A stretch of DNA of 64,000 nucleotides from Amia ocellicauda (lineage: Eukaryota; Chordata; Actinopteri; Amiiformes; Amiidae), in NCBI RefSeq assembly GCF_036373705.1, contig NW_027102660.1:372001-436000 (forward strand). Reading direction: 5' to 3'. The translations under genes and the position numbers were made by a program. The notes beneath the pieces were generated by a model, which ran no database searches, had not been told where the DNA came from, and was given only the letters and a program-made list of their open reading frames with translations. Of this stretch, positions 9,537 to 19,947 are shown one piece after another. Within the stretch, counting starts at the first letter, position 1. Each line of letters opens with the position of its first letter.

Positions 9537-10628
9537 ATGACTCGGCAAGCTCCCCAAATGCAGGAACTATACTACAACCCAGCCAAGATTGGGGGTTTGG
9601 CGGGTAAGAAGGGTTTTCAAAGAGGACTCGCTGAGGCCGGAGTGAAGGTTAATGATGTGGTTGTTTCAGAATGGTTACGGGAACAAGACGCCTATACCTT
9701 ACATAAACCTCTCAGGATTAACTTTAAAAGAAACCGCGTATATGCAACTGACATAGACTCACAATGGCAAATGGATCTAGTCGATATGTCAAATTTATCA
9801 AAACATAACAATGGTCACAAATTTATGTTGATGTGTATCGATGTGTTATCAAAATATGCCTGGGCTCGCATTCTACATAATAAAACAGGTCGGGCGGTGA
9901 CAAGGGCCTTTGAGGATATATTGTCCCAGGGTCGATGTCCTAAAAAACTGCAGACTGATAAAGGAAAAGAGTTTCTCAACAGAGAATTTCAGAATCTACT
10001 GAAGAGACACAAAATACATCATTTCACCACCGGTAATGAGCTTAAGGCATCGGTAGTGGAGAGGTTTAACCGCACCATAAAGACCAAAATGTGGAGATAT
10101 TTTACAGCGGTCAACACGTTCAAATATTTTGATAAAGTTCAGGATTTTATCGATACTTACAACCAAGGGTATCACACCAGTATTAAAATGAAGCCTATAG
10201 ATGTGGATCAAAGTAATTCTTTTAAGGTCTATAAAAAATTATACGGACCATTTATTAAGAAGGGAAAATCTACTTATAAGTTCAACATCGGTGATGTGGT
10301 TCGCGTTTCAAAGCTAAGGAGTACTTTTGCCAAAGGTTATGAACAAACATTTTCTTACGAATATTTTACAGTTACCGAACAGTTGGCTAGAGACCCCCCC
10401 GTGTACCGGTTAAAAGACTATGACGGGGAGGATATAGAAGGAACGTTTTACGAAGCCGAGTTACAAAAAATTATTGTGGGTAAAGACAGTGTATACAGAG
10501 TTGAAAAGATATTTGCTGAAAAATCCCAGAACCGGAAAAAATATGTGTTGGTGAAATGGCTTGGATGGCCTGAAAAGTTCAATAGTTGGGTCCCGGAACA
10601 ACAGGTTTGCGATATTCAATCCTTATAA
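9537..10628 (+). CDS. DDE integrase with C-terminal chromodomain (copy B)
   Basis: Retrovirus-type integrase that inserts the element into host DNA and makes the 6-bp target duplication. The start is the ATG at 9537 (MTRQAPQMQ); upstream codons in frame lack an ATG. 363 aa. Catalytic residues visible: Asp near 80 in QMDLVDM, Asp 141 in LQTDKGKEF, Glu 175 in SVVERFNRT. The last 55 residues (YRVEKI...KKYVLVKWLGWP...SWVP) form a chromodomain, a known feature of Polinton integrases that reads chromatin marks. The frame is complete. Confidence 0.93.
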   Translation: MTRQAPQMQELYYNPAKIGGLAGKKGFQRGLAEAGVKVNDVVVSEWLREQDAYTLHKPLRINFKRNRVYATDIDSQWQMDLVDMSNLSKHNNGHKFMLMCIDVLSKYAWARILHNKTGRAVTRAFEDILSQGRCPKKLQTDKGKEFLNREFQNLLKRHKIHHFTTGNELKASVVERFNRTIKTKMWRYFTAVNTFKYFDKVQDFIDTYNQGYHTSIKMKPIDVDQSNSFKVYKKLYGPFIKKGKSTYKFNIGDVVRVSKLRSTFAKGYEQTFSYEYFTVTEQLARDPPVYRLKDYDGEDIEGTFYEAELQKIIVGKDSVYRVEKIFAEKSQNRKKYVLVKWLGWPEKFNSWVPEQQVCDIQSL

Positions 10629-10632
10629 CAAC

Positions 10633-11407
10633 ATGCCCGCGGGTGTGTTGGGGGCATTACTTTCGATACTAAAGATCGAATCAGGAGGCTTCTACGTGAC
10701 TCTACCCAGTAACGCCTCTCTCGATATATACCCTAAAAATGAAATATCCAGTTACACGGTACAATTTGGAAAATCTATAGATCTAAGGGGGTCGTGGGAA
10801 GTGGGGTTGGCGGAAATACAGTATCCTTACACTTGGGCTGTTTTACAAGATAAGGATGCCACCTTCGCCATTTTTGATGATGTTAAAAAGAGTCAATGGA
10901 CATTCACGATACAAGGAGTTTATTATGACAATGTGGATAAAATATTAGATGAGATGCATAAACAGTTCTCAGAAGGCACCCCCAACATCAAGCTATATTA
11001 CAACCCTATTAAAAACAGAGTGTACAAGGTGTCAAAACCAGGTATTAGCATTCAAACCAGGGGCCAACTGGGGCGTATATTAGGGTTCTATTCTGACACA
11101 GAGAGCAGGTTCTCAGAAGTGGTGTGGCGGCTTCTACACTCTTTATGTGTATACGGATATCATAACCCACCAGAGGGTTGGGGATAGTTATGTCCCCCTT
11201 TTGAGAAATGTACTTATTAAAGGTAAAAGCAATGACATGGTCACAATTACTTATGACAAACCACACTACGTACCAGTCTCAAAGACCCACTTTGACAACA
11301 TCACGATCAAAGTAAAATCGGATCAGAATATCAACGTACCCTTCCGCTTCGGTAAAGTTAATGTCAAACTACATTTTCGACCCCTGAAACAGTGTGTACA
11401 TTATTAA
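10633..11407 (+). pseudogene. Penton-like minor capsid protein (copy B), frameshifted
   Basis: Polinton/adintovirus minor capsid (penton) protein, a single jelly-roll at the capsid vertices. N-terminal GGFYVTLPSNAS and later YTDIITHQ are characteristic. The frame shifts near 11125, between SEVV and the FYTLYVYTDI segment; copies B-F share this break. B also has Ile where C, D and F have Met before ESGG, so only the upstream ATG at 10633 remains. Confidence 0.85.
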
Positions 11408-11408
11408 A

Positions 11409-11896
11409 ATGGCTACCTCGAGGGGTTATGTAGATCCTAGCGCCTATGTGGATTATTACAAGATGCAAGATGGAACGGCTTGCCCGGTTTTGTAGGAGCC
11501 CCCACAATGTATGGCGTCAGTCTAGGAGGACTCTTTCGTGGTCTCTTTAGAATGGCCGTACCCCTGCTTAAGAGAGGCTTTGCTATAGCCAGACCCCACT
11601 TGAAATCAGCGGCTAAAAATATTGTTAGTAACGTGTTCACCAATGTTATGAACCGGGCAGCTAGCCATGAGCATCAGGAGGGTTCGGGTCTCATGGTAAT
11701 GGCGAGGAGGGGGGGTAAAAGAAGAAACAGCATGTGTCCACCAGGGCGACGAAGATCCGTGGCTAACAAAAAACGAGGAATCTCTCATTCTTCAACATAT
11801 CGTGGAAACACTCGGAGAAGGAAGCAGCACAAGAAAAAACCTGCAAAAAGAAAGTCTCAAAGAAAGAAAAATAGAGCCTCAGGATACATCTTTTAA
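11409..11896 (+). pseudogene. Basic pVI/pX-like capsid-core protein (copy B), frameshifted
   Basis: Counterpart of the intact 162-aa gene at 27343. One base is missing near 11470, so the ATG at 11409 goes out of frame; the remainder is open from 11480. It holds the amphipathic GLFRGLFRMAVPLLKRG segment and the Arg/Lys-rich C-terminus. Confidence 0.8.
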
Positions 11897-11898
11897 AC

Positions 11899-13190
11899 AT
11901 GTCTTTTGTCCACAGTCTATCGGAAGAATGCGTCAAATCAGAACTGGATCTGTTTACAGTTCCATACACTCAAACGAGTATAGATAAGATCATATATGTA
12001 AAGATTCCCCCTCTTTCTGCAATTTCAGACACGGCCTCTCTGGAGTTTTTTAAAGCTGGCAATGGCGAGGATTATATTGATTTGAATAACACATTTATTT
12101 TAATGAACTGTAAAGTGACTGATTAGGATGGCGATGCAATCGAGAAGACGGCCAACGCTGGGGTCATCAATTACCCGGTGGCCACCATGTTTTCACAGGT
12201 GGATGTGACCCTGGGAGATCGGCTCATTAGTCAAAGCAGCAATACTTACCCCTATAGAGCCATGATGGAGTGTAAACTTAATTATAGTGAGGAGACCCTA
12301 AGCAAACAGTTCAGCCCCGGCCTTTTCTTCAAAGACATCCCGGAAGCTATGGACGACAAGGATCCAGAGGGACTCAATAAGGGTTTGCAAAAAAGAACGG
12401 CCTCTTCAACAGAAGGGAGGACCTTTGAGCTAATGGGGCATATCCATGCAGACATATTTTTCCAAGAAAAACTCATGCTCAACGGGGTAGACATAAAAAT
12501 TAAAATGATCCGTAGTAAAAGTGCTTTTTGTCTGATGACCCCTGATACTGAAAAATATAAACTGAGCATATTATCGGCCTCGCTGTTTGTGAAAAAAGTG
12601 TCCGTCTCCCCGGCGGTTAAACTAGGACACGCGCAGGCGTTAAGTACCCGATCGAAAGAGTCTATATGAAAGTCCACAGTATCCCCGCAGGGACACGGGT
12701 GATGAACCAGGAAAATCTGTTTCTAGGACAGCTCCCAAAACAGGTTATTATAGGTCTCGTGGATAATGATGCATTTACCGGGGTTTACAACAAGAACCCC
12801 TTTAACTTTAAACATTATAACGTGGAATTTATAGTATTGTACGTCGATGGTGTGCAGGTTCCATCCAGACCTTTTCAACCTGACTTTGAAAACGGCAATG
12901 CGGTTCGTGAATATTACAGTCTAGTACTGGCTAAGGGTCGCCATCTCAAGGATCAAACTCTGCTGATCGATCGCCGGGAATACTGCAGCGGTTACACCCT
13001 GTACGGTTTCAACCTGACCCCTGACGAAGAGTGTGGACAACATTTTTCACTGATGAAGACGGGCAATATGCGTTTGGAGATGCGTTTCAAGCAGCCTCTA
13101 CCACGCACTGTAAATATGGTCGTGTATGCTGTGTTTGACAACATTATTGAGGTGCATCAGAGGAGAAACGTTCTGTATGATTATTATTAA
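11899..13190 (+). pseudogene. Major capsid protein (copy B), broken
   Basis: Polinton/adintovirus major capsid protein of the double-jelly-roll class, expected to form the hexon-like shell. Starts two bases after the stop of the pVI-like gene. Conserved stretches include FSQVDVTLGDRLISQS and YDYY at the C-terminus. Breaks: in-frame TAG at codon 76 (12124-12126, shared with C, D and E) and a 16-nt deletion near 12645 that shifts the frame. Frames 12178-12669 and 12666-13190 are the remaining pieces. Confidence 0.88.
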
Positions 13191-13191
13191 A

Positions 13192-13749
13192 ATGAACACC
13201 AGAGAGCTCAACCACATCATGAATGCCCTGGCCGGCTCACGGAAACTGTTTCAAGGAGTCTACGCCTGCGATCAGCTGCCTAAATTTAAGATCAAGAATT
13301 TACCTGCAATGTACATAATCAACACACACCCTAAAAATATGCCCGGAGAACATTGGCTGGTTATTTATCTAAGGGAGGACCAACGTGGTGAATTTTTTGA
13401 TTCCTATGGAAACCCCCCAGATTTCAGACCTTTCCCTCGGAAGATCAATAACTTTCTGCTCAACAACTGTCAAGAAAGCATTTACAGCTGTCGTCAAGTA
13501 CAAAGTCTTCAGACCTTCACTTGTGGTCAACACTGTGTGTTTTTCTTATATCATAGATCTAAAGGAAGGTCATACCCCGATATTATGGCCTTGTACAGTG
13601 AGGATTTAGGCCAAAATGATAAAAAAGTGGCAGAGTTTGTCAGGACACTGTGGACCCCCCCTTATAACACAATGACTTACGACCCTAGCCAGCCATGTAT
13701 ACAGATGGGGTGTTCTTGTGAGGATTTTAATAGATGTCATGCGTGTTAA
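13192..13749 (+). CDS. Adenain-like cysteine protease (copy B)
   Basis: Capsid maturation protease related to adenovirus protease. 185 aa from the ATG at 13192, one base after the capsid stop. Catalytic set visible with adenain-like spacing: His54 in GEHWL, Asp70 in FFDSYG, Gln104 in QVQSLQ, Cys111 in TCGQHC. The frame is intact and the C-terminus is Cys-rich. It would cleave precursors of the capsid and core proteins. Confidence 0.93.
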   Translation: MNTRELNHIMNALAGSRKLFQGVYACDQLPKFKIKNLPAMYIINTHPKNMPGEHWLVIYLREDQRGEFFDSYGNPPDFRPFPRKINNFLLNNCQESIYSCRQVQSLQTFTCGQHCVFFLYHRSKGRSYPDIMALYSEDLGQNDKKVAEFVRTLWTPPYNTMTYDPSQPCIQMGCSCEDFNRCHAC

Positions 13750-13928
13750 GGTGAAAAAATAATGAAAACAGCCTTTTAATCATTAGTTTTGTTTTTATTC
13801 AACACAATTCTTATACAAAGCAGGGGTTATGTTATAAATAAATGTACAACATTTGAAAATAAAAAAAATAAAATAAAAAATTGTTTGTCGGGTCATTATT
13901 TACAGGGGAGACAAATAAAAACATGAGA
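13750..13928. terminator. Convergent 3' region with polyadenylation signals (copy B)
   Basis: Plus- and minus-strand gene blocks meet here. AATAAA-type signals occur on both strands (plus strand near 13836-13880; minus strand as TTTATT near 13794). No gene. Confidence 0.55.
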
Positions 13929-14672
13929 TTAATAAGCTTCCCAACGATGGATAGATCCTGAGGATGGTCGCTCAGCACGGTCAGAGTAATGAGATATCGG
14001 AGTCAGATCAGGCTCCACCTCTTTACACAGACGGATTTTTTGTCGCGTTTCCTGGTTAGGAACTGTGGATTGGGGCATGTTCAGACAGGCCATCGCCTGT
14101 AGGAAAGCATTCCAGCCTACAGGTCGGCGACTATCGGGTACCTTATTAGTGCTAGTGACACTCTTCAACAAATCAAACATGTGTGAACCTTTGATCAGTT
14201 GTCCTTTAAAAACAAATTCACCCTGTTCATTCCAAGCCGTTACCCGCGGTTTCTGAACCATTTTGTGCAGGATATATTCTGCATGTCTTTTGCTTCTGGC
14301 CGGCATGTTTCTCAAAACATCCGTTACAACATCTCCCTCTGAACTCTCAACAGGTTCGGTCACCGCAACATCTTTATCAACCGTACCCCCCGCATCAGCC
14401 CCAGAACCATTTTCTTGAGAGGCCATGGTTAAAGTTAAAATGTTTTGATCTTTTTCACCCTGTCTAACCAGACGGAGGTAGCGCTGTAACGTGTTGGTAT
14501 ACAACTGGGCTTTGGAATACTGATTTAAATCGGCCCTGGCCTGTATAGCTTTCATTTCAGAGTCCAGGTTGTTTTCGGCCGTTTGTCTAATGGGCTCTGG
14601 CCCGACAACATTTTTTCTCAGTTTCTCAAGCTGCTCCTGAGGGATCAAAAACATTTTCTGAGCATATTCCAT
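13929..14672 (-). CDS. Conserved element protein of 247 aa, unknown role (copy B)
   Basis: Complete frame, also complete and nearly identical in E. N-terminus KMFLIPQEQLEKLRKNV is followed by a helical, charged region, a low-complexity acidic middle (about residues 85-115), and a conserved C-terminal half with VGWNAFLQAMACLNMP. This position and architecture match an uncharacterised protein found in many Polintons; I do not assign a function. Its ATG lies two bases from the stop of the 111-aa gene, suggesting one transcript. Confidence 0.75.
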   Translation of the reverse strand: MEYAQKMFLIPQEQLEKLRKNVVGPEPIRQTAENNLDSEMKAIQARADLNQYSKAQLYTNTLQRYLRLVRQGEKDQNILTLTMASQENGSGADAGGTVDKDVAVTEPVESSEGDVVTDVLRNMPARSKRHAEYILHKMVQKPRVTAWNEQGEFVFKGQLIKGSHMFDLLKSVTSTNKVPDSRRPVGWNAFLQAMACLNMPQSTVPNQETRQKIRLCKEVEPDLTPISHYSDRAERPSSGSIHRWEAY

Positions 14673-14674
14673 TA

Positions 14675-15010
14675 TTAACCCACTCTGGAAGCTAGAAGAC
14701 TGGTTAGGAAAGGCACGGCTATGCTCAACAGCGGTCCTATAAAACCCCCGGTTTGATTAATCTTCTTTCTTTTTCTTTTAATAGAATACTTCTTATTAGC
14801 GATGATCTTGATAACCGCTTTTTGTTTTTTGAGTTTAGAATGTTGAGAAGGGGTTAGGGGTATATTACCGCGTAAGATGTTAAAAGCTATTTCACACAGG
14901 GTCTCGATCAAATCCGAGGGGGCCCCTGCCAGCACAGCTTTCCTATGGCGCGGGCTCCCCTCAAATAACATTTGCAAAAGCGGCAGATTTCTTTTAATCC
15001 GAACAGACAT
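14675..15010 (-). CDS. Small basic conserved element protein, 111 aa (copy B)
   Basis: Complete frame. The Lys/Arg-rich middle (KYSIKRKRKKINQ) is followed by a hydrophobic Gly-rich tail (GGFIGPLLSIAVPFLTSLL). The leading part (LIETLCEIAFNILRGNIPL) matches the pattern of a small protein common in Polintons. The tail could be membrane-active or a protease target (inference only). Same transcript block as its neighbours. Confidence 0.72.
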   Translation of the reverse strand: MSVRIKRNLPLLQMLFEGSPRHRKAVLAGAPSDLIETLCEIAFNILRGNIPLTPSQHSKLKKQKAVIKIIANKKYSIKRKRKKINQTGGFIGPLLSIAVPFLTSLLASRVG

Positions 15011-15016
15011 TCTTAT

Positions 15017-15688
15017 TTATTTCCTTTTCTTTAGCACATACACTGCCGGCCAATCGGGCGGGCACAAACCTGTTCTGAGGCGAAAGTCTTCTGGGGTTTG
15101 TGCTTTTAAGTCCGCAATCAAGTACCCGTAGGGTTTTTTGGTGGCATCCTCAAATGCCTCCAAAAAGAACTTGGTCTGGTTAGGGTACATTTGACGAGCC
15201 AAGACGGTGACCTGTAGTTTATCTCTGGGGTTTTTAAAAAGAATTATATAATTGGCATTTAAATTAATAGTGCGGCTTTTTTTACCTTGAAAAAATAGAT
15301 TTTGAACTAAATAAATAATACTTAAATTCCTATGATGAGTGTACTTTGTGAAAGCTTTTTCCACTTCACTGTTGTCACCGGCCTGCTCCATCAGGTCATC
15401 AAGGATCACTAGATTAGTTTGACCGGGCGGGAACAAGTCATCGTCACACAACGAGGCGGGGAGACCTTGCACAAATTTCAGATTATTTTTTTTCGAAGCC
15501 AAATCATCGTAGAGAGGTTGCCAGCAAGAGTAACACCACACTATGTTGTCAAGAGCTTGGGACACGGTTGCGTCCACATCTTCTATGATGTTCTTTATAA
15601 GATAGCTCTTCCCCGAATTGGAGGGACCGGCTATAATACAGGAGAAAGGGTGTTGAAGTCTGTTATCAAAACCACCGCTAATATCCAT
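15017..15688 (-). CDS. FtsK-HerA/A32-type genome packaging ATPase (copy B)
   Basis: 223 aa. Walker A GPSNSGKS (residues 21-28) and Walker B LVILDD (93-98) are intact. This family pumps DNA into preformed capsids in Polintons and related viruses. Its ATG lies inside the last codons of the polymerase gene (11-base overlap, 15678-15688), so the two belong to one transcription unit. The frame is complete. Confidence 0.93.
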   Translation of the reverse strand: MDISGGFDNRLQHPFSCIIAGPSNSGKSYLIKNIIEDVDATVSQALDNIVWCYSCWQPLYDDLASKKNNLKFVQGLPASLCDDDLFPPGQTNLVILDDLMEQAGDNSEVEKAFTKYTHHRNLSIIYLVQNLFFQGKKSRTINLNANYIILFKNPRDKLQVTVLARQMYPNQTKFFLEAFEDATKKPYGYLIADLKAQTPEDFRLRTGLCPPDWPAVYVLKKRK

Positions 15689-18600
15689 AAGGCAGAGTGG
15701 TATAATCAGTCTTCAAGACTCTTTTATTGTACACCACCCTGAACCGTTTGTTTAGTGATCTATTTTCCAACGTGTACCCCTTTTTATTGCGATAGATCTG
15801 ATTTCCGGCTGTAATAATCTCACGAGGAGGCGCGTCTTTCTCGGTTACAAAACTTTCTACCAGGGTCGTCAGAGACTTGATGTTAATGAGCTTGTTGTTA
15901 CAATGTTTCAGAGTGAAACCCTTAACTTTCATACAGGTCTTACCCGCAGCCGTTCTGTATGCGTAAGTCTTAGGACCCCCTGAAACAAACTCCACTATGT
16001 GGTCCTGAGGATCTAGTTCGCTCGTTAACTCCCCAAGGTAGTCCCCGAGGGGAGGGACCCAATCCCCTGGCCTGGTGACAAAGATTACAGAGTCAGTATC
16101 ATGATAGAGCGTGCGTTCCTGCAACTGATCCATTAAGTTGTACAGTTCAAGCCGGGCGTAAGCCGTGGTAAAAACCGCTATGAAAACATTAACGTTCCCC
16201 TGTTTGGTGGGGAAATCTTTAGGGGCCCTCCACTGGACCTGTGCCACGTGGTCATTTAAGAATTGAAAGTGTGATACTGCATGTTGTTTGGAAAACATAA
16301 ATTCTATAAACTGTTCAGGGGTTTTAATCATGGTTGTGTTTAGACGGTAATTTCTTTCCCCAAACTTACCCCACAGACTGTTTAAAATCAGTTTGGACAT
16401 TTGTCTCTTGGCGGGGTTTACAGTTATGTTCCCCGGCTCTAGACGGATCCCTTCCTTTTCAAAATATTGCTGAACGTATCGCTCTTTGGCCGCGGAGTCA
16501 ACACACCATGAGGGATAGCCCGATGCCTCCTGTTTCCCTTTCAGATGGGTCATAATGTAATCAGCAAAAAGAGTATCAGGTTTTTCAGAAAAATGCCAAA
16601 CCTCATACACCTTACCGACTCTGTAACCTTTCTCCACCGCCTTGTCAAGCTCAATGCTACACCAGACACCCGTCAGCGCTCTCTCTTCATCACTGTGCAG
16701 ACAAGAGGTAGTTTGATTTTCAGTTTCCACACACGTTCTACACAGAGGGAACATCAATTTTCCCGAACACCTGTAAGGCAACACGGGTAAGAACAGCTCA
16801 CGAGGAGGGTACATGGTGACTTTGATCAAACCAAAGAAATGTCCGATTTTGAGAAAGTCACGATAAACAATGGTTGGACGCCCCACCGGGTACATTTTGG
16901 TCTTGTTGACATAAGGGTACAGACTGGTGAAATCATAGTAATCTACTCTCTCACCCTCCTTTACCTCATAATGTAAACAGAGGGCGTTGGTACGACCCCC
17001 AAATAACGCATCCCGGGGCTCTAGACGTTCAGGAAAGTCCAAGGTTTCCATAAACCATTGTACCCCCGCATCCTGTTGCTTCAGGGTCGTCCACTCGTGT
17101 TCCCAAATCACCAGCACGTTCAAACCATAGGTGTTTTTTAAAGTTTCAATTCGTTCCTGGAAATCATAGTACATATCACCGCAGAGTTTTTGTGTTACGG
17201 GGTTAAAGGTGTTTGGGTCGAAGCACTGAGGACAGCCATGGTAAATACAACCAGCAAACTCATAAGCGGTACGCCGCCCGGACACGTCGCTAAAACCGTC
17301 TAAGTAGTAAGGCCCCATTTTGACTTTCCCTTGATTTAAAGCATGTCTGATGAAGATGTTATCCCGGGCACTCAGGTATTCCAGCCACTGTATGGAGACA
17401 GTCGAAAAGTTCTTTTGTCTAGCACGATAGTTGTCAGAAGTGGTGACCGCTATAGTGTTTTTCTGCAAGAAATTGGACCGATACATTTTCATGCAGAGAG
17501 ACGCTATGGTCACACTTTGCAAAGGGTCGAGACCCGATGTGTTGATAACCTCGGCGCAGAAACGCACACAGGCTTCTTTAAGGATCACCACATCATTTTT
17601 ACAATAAGCGGCCATCTCTTCTCGGTATTGTACCATTTAAAGAATTCGTCCCTCTCATGAGACATCATAGTATCAACCCCATAATAAGAGGCGGGCGGGT
17701 AGGACCCTCGATAATTTTGAGTGTCCTTAGTATTAAAAAAATGGCAGAACCAACCTTTCTTCTGAGCCTCAAAACCCAGAGCCTTAGGCAAAGCGCTCAA
17801 TTTCATGGGGAGGAAATTTAACGAGTCTATGTAACGTTAGTTGAAAGCTTCGTCGGTGAAACACATGATCTTGCTACCCTGAGCTATTATTTTTGGGGTC
17901 ACCCCATTTTCCACCAGATACTTCATCAAAATGTAAGAATCATAACCCTTAGCATTGTGGGCAATAAATGTGTAATTGAGGTATTTTGGACCGCGATACC
18001 GCGTAATGATTTCCCTGACACAACTCTCACCGCTAGCTGACCACTCACGATCCAACATGTCAATACAGTGTATATAATTAGCAACGTGGACCCCGTTTTC
18101 TTGCCGGCATTCAAAAGCAAAAAAGACATACCGGTTGTGCGGCGGCTCCTTTTTAACCGGCTGAATAAAGCACTGGTGTTCGGACCCCGGGGTTAAATCA
18201 GCATTACAGATCCTGCATCTCGGCTCCAGACATTTGTGTGGTTTAACCTCATGAAAACGGTACTGGAGGCAACACTGCGGGCAATATTTAGTTTGATCAC
18301 AATAACTCAGTTTTTTAACCCCCTCAGCAGCGGCCCTCTGTACCTTATGCTCGGAAAAACAGAACGCAGAGAGACAAATCCTTAAGCAATCTTTTCATCG
18401 GATGGTAGGGGCCAAACCCTTACAACATTGGGGATTGAATCAGACGTTACAGTAACCGTCACAGCGGTGCTTAAGCTTATCATTGAAGGCCTTATAACAC
18501 CAATGACAAACATACGAACAACCCAAAAAAGCCGTCAAACTCTTTATTCCAAAGTAATGACTATCACTTAGGAAGAGAAACAGTGTCTGTGTATGGGTTT

Positions 18601-19881
18601 CAGGATGTGTCTGAAATTTCACAAATACTTCCTTTACCTCACAACGGTACCACACAACAATTTTTAAAGACAACAACTCCTCAAACTTGGTGATGTCTGA
18701 AAAGGCAACCATCTGTTGAGAGTTTAAGCCGGCCCTCTGATGAAGCATTAAAGCCTCTTGCAGAGCTTGGGGTTCAGGCATGTCGGGGGTGAGTAGTTTT
18801 ATTAAACTGTAAGCAAAACAGAGCTTATTGTCCCCACTGGAACTCACCACTAATTGCCTGAGCTTGGTCCTAATTATGTCGTTCTTCAAGCATTTCGACA
18901 GTCATCTAAGCGCCCCACCCTCAGGGTTACGAACCACATTCATTACCAGAGACAGACTTTCATCAGCTAAGATGGCTGCGTTACTTTGCAATAACGCTTC
19001 GATTTTAGCCAGACGTCTAAATTATCTCCACTCAGCATTACAGATAGGTTGCTAAACAAATCATCCCCTCTGAGTTCTAACTGTACAACATCTCGAGGTC
19101 TGACCCTTTCAGCAACCTGTTCAAGCATTTTCTGCAAGGCCTCGTGTATGTTGACAAATATTTCTGCATAATTGTCACAATTTAAAAGTTCTGCAAAATT
19201 AAAACGCTGAATCATTTCAAAATTGTTATAGGCCGGTCTATCTATAATCACGGGATCACTGGTACTCTTGGACACATCATCATTTTGAACAAAGCCTTCA
19301 CCCCCTACATTCTCACAGAGCATGTCCTCCACAGCCTTATCAGTCTCAGAACCCTCCACATTCCGAACACCCCCACTGCTGACATCTACAAAACCCCCTT
19401 TTTGAGGAGGCTCATTTAAAGCCTGTAAAAGTCCTTCAAAGATATCCAACCGGTTAATGTCAAGACCCTCCTCTATAGTGATGGCTGCTTCTGCCGCCAT
19501 CCTGTGTTCTAATTGTCTCAAATCATTTATAATAGGGGCAGAATTTGGTCGGGGTAGCTCCTCCAAAGCCTCCACCATTTCAAACAAATCGGGGTGAACT
19601 AGGGGGTGAACCTCTATAAGCGCTACCGGTGGGAGGTGGTTATTTAGATCATTGACCATCTGTAACAGGTCGGGGTTCACCGGTAAGTCTGTTAATTCAC
19701 ATTCTATCGGTGGTAATTGGGGGTTATTTAAATCATTTATCATTTGTAATAGTTCCAGGTTCATTGGGACATCAGAGGAGTTCACAACAGGGCCGGGGAT
19801 GTTCTCTCGGGAAGGTCTTTTTGGGGCCCTAGCTTGTTCATAATCCTTTAGTTTGTGAGTTCTTTTACCAAGTCAGGACAT
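15678..19881 (-). pseudogene. Protein-primed DNA polymerase B (copy B), broken
   Basis: Most complete polymerase in the window. The C-terminal piece (17636-15678, 652 codons open) holds all three polymerase motifs: A (DFTSLYP), B (LNSLWGKFGE) and C (HDTDSV). Upstream pieces hold exonuclease motif II, Cys-rich region and N-terminus. Breaks: TGA three codons into the ATG at 19881, 1-nt shift near 18990, TGA near 18437, TAA near 17836 and a 25-nt deletion near 17628. Exonuclease motif I reads F-A-F-E, lacking the first Asp. A spliced start, as in adenovirus polymerase, cannot be excluded, so the true 5' end is unsure. Confidence 0.88.
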
Positions 19882-19947
19882 TTTTTAATTTATTTTTTAT
19901 TTTTCCAACAACCCACAATAGTAAGGCGTTTTGTGTCTATTAAAACA

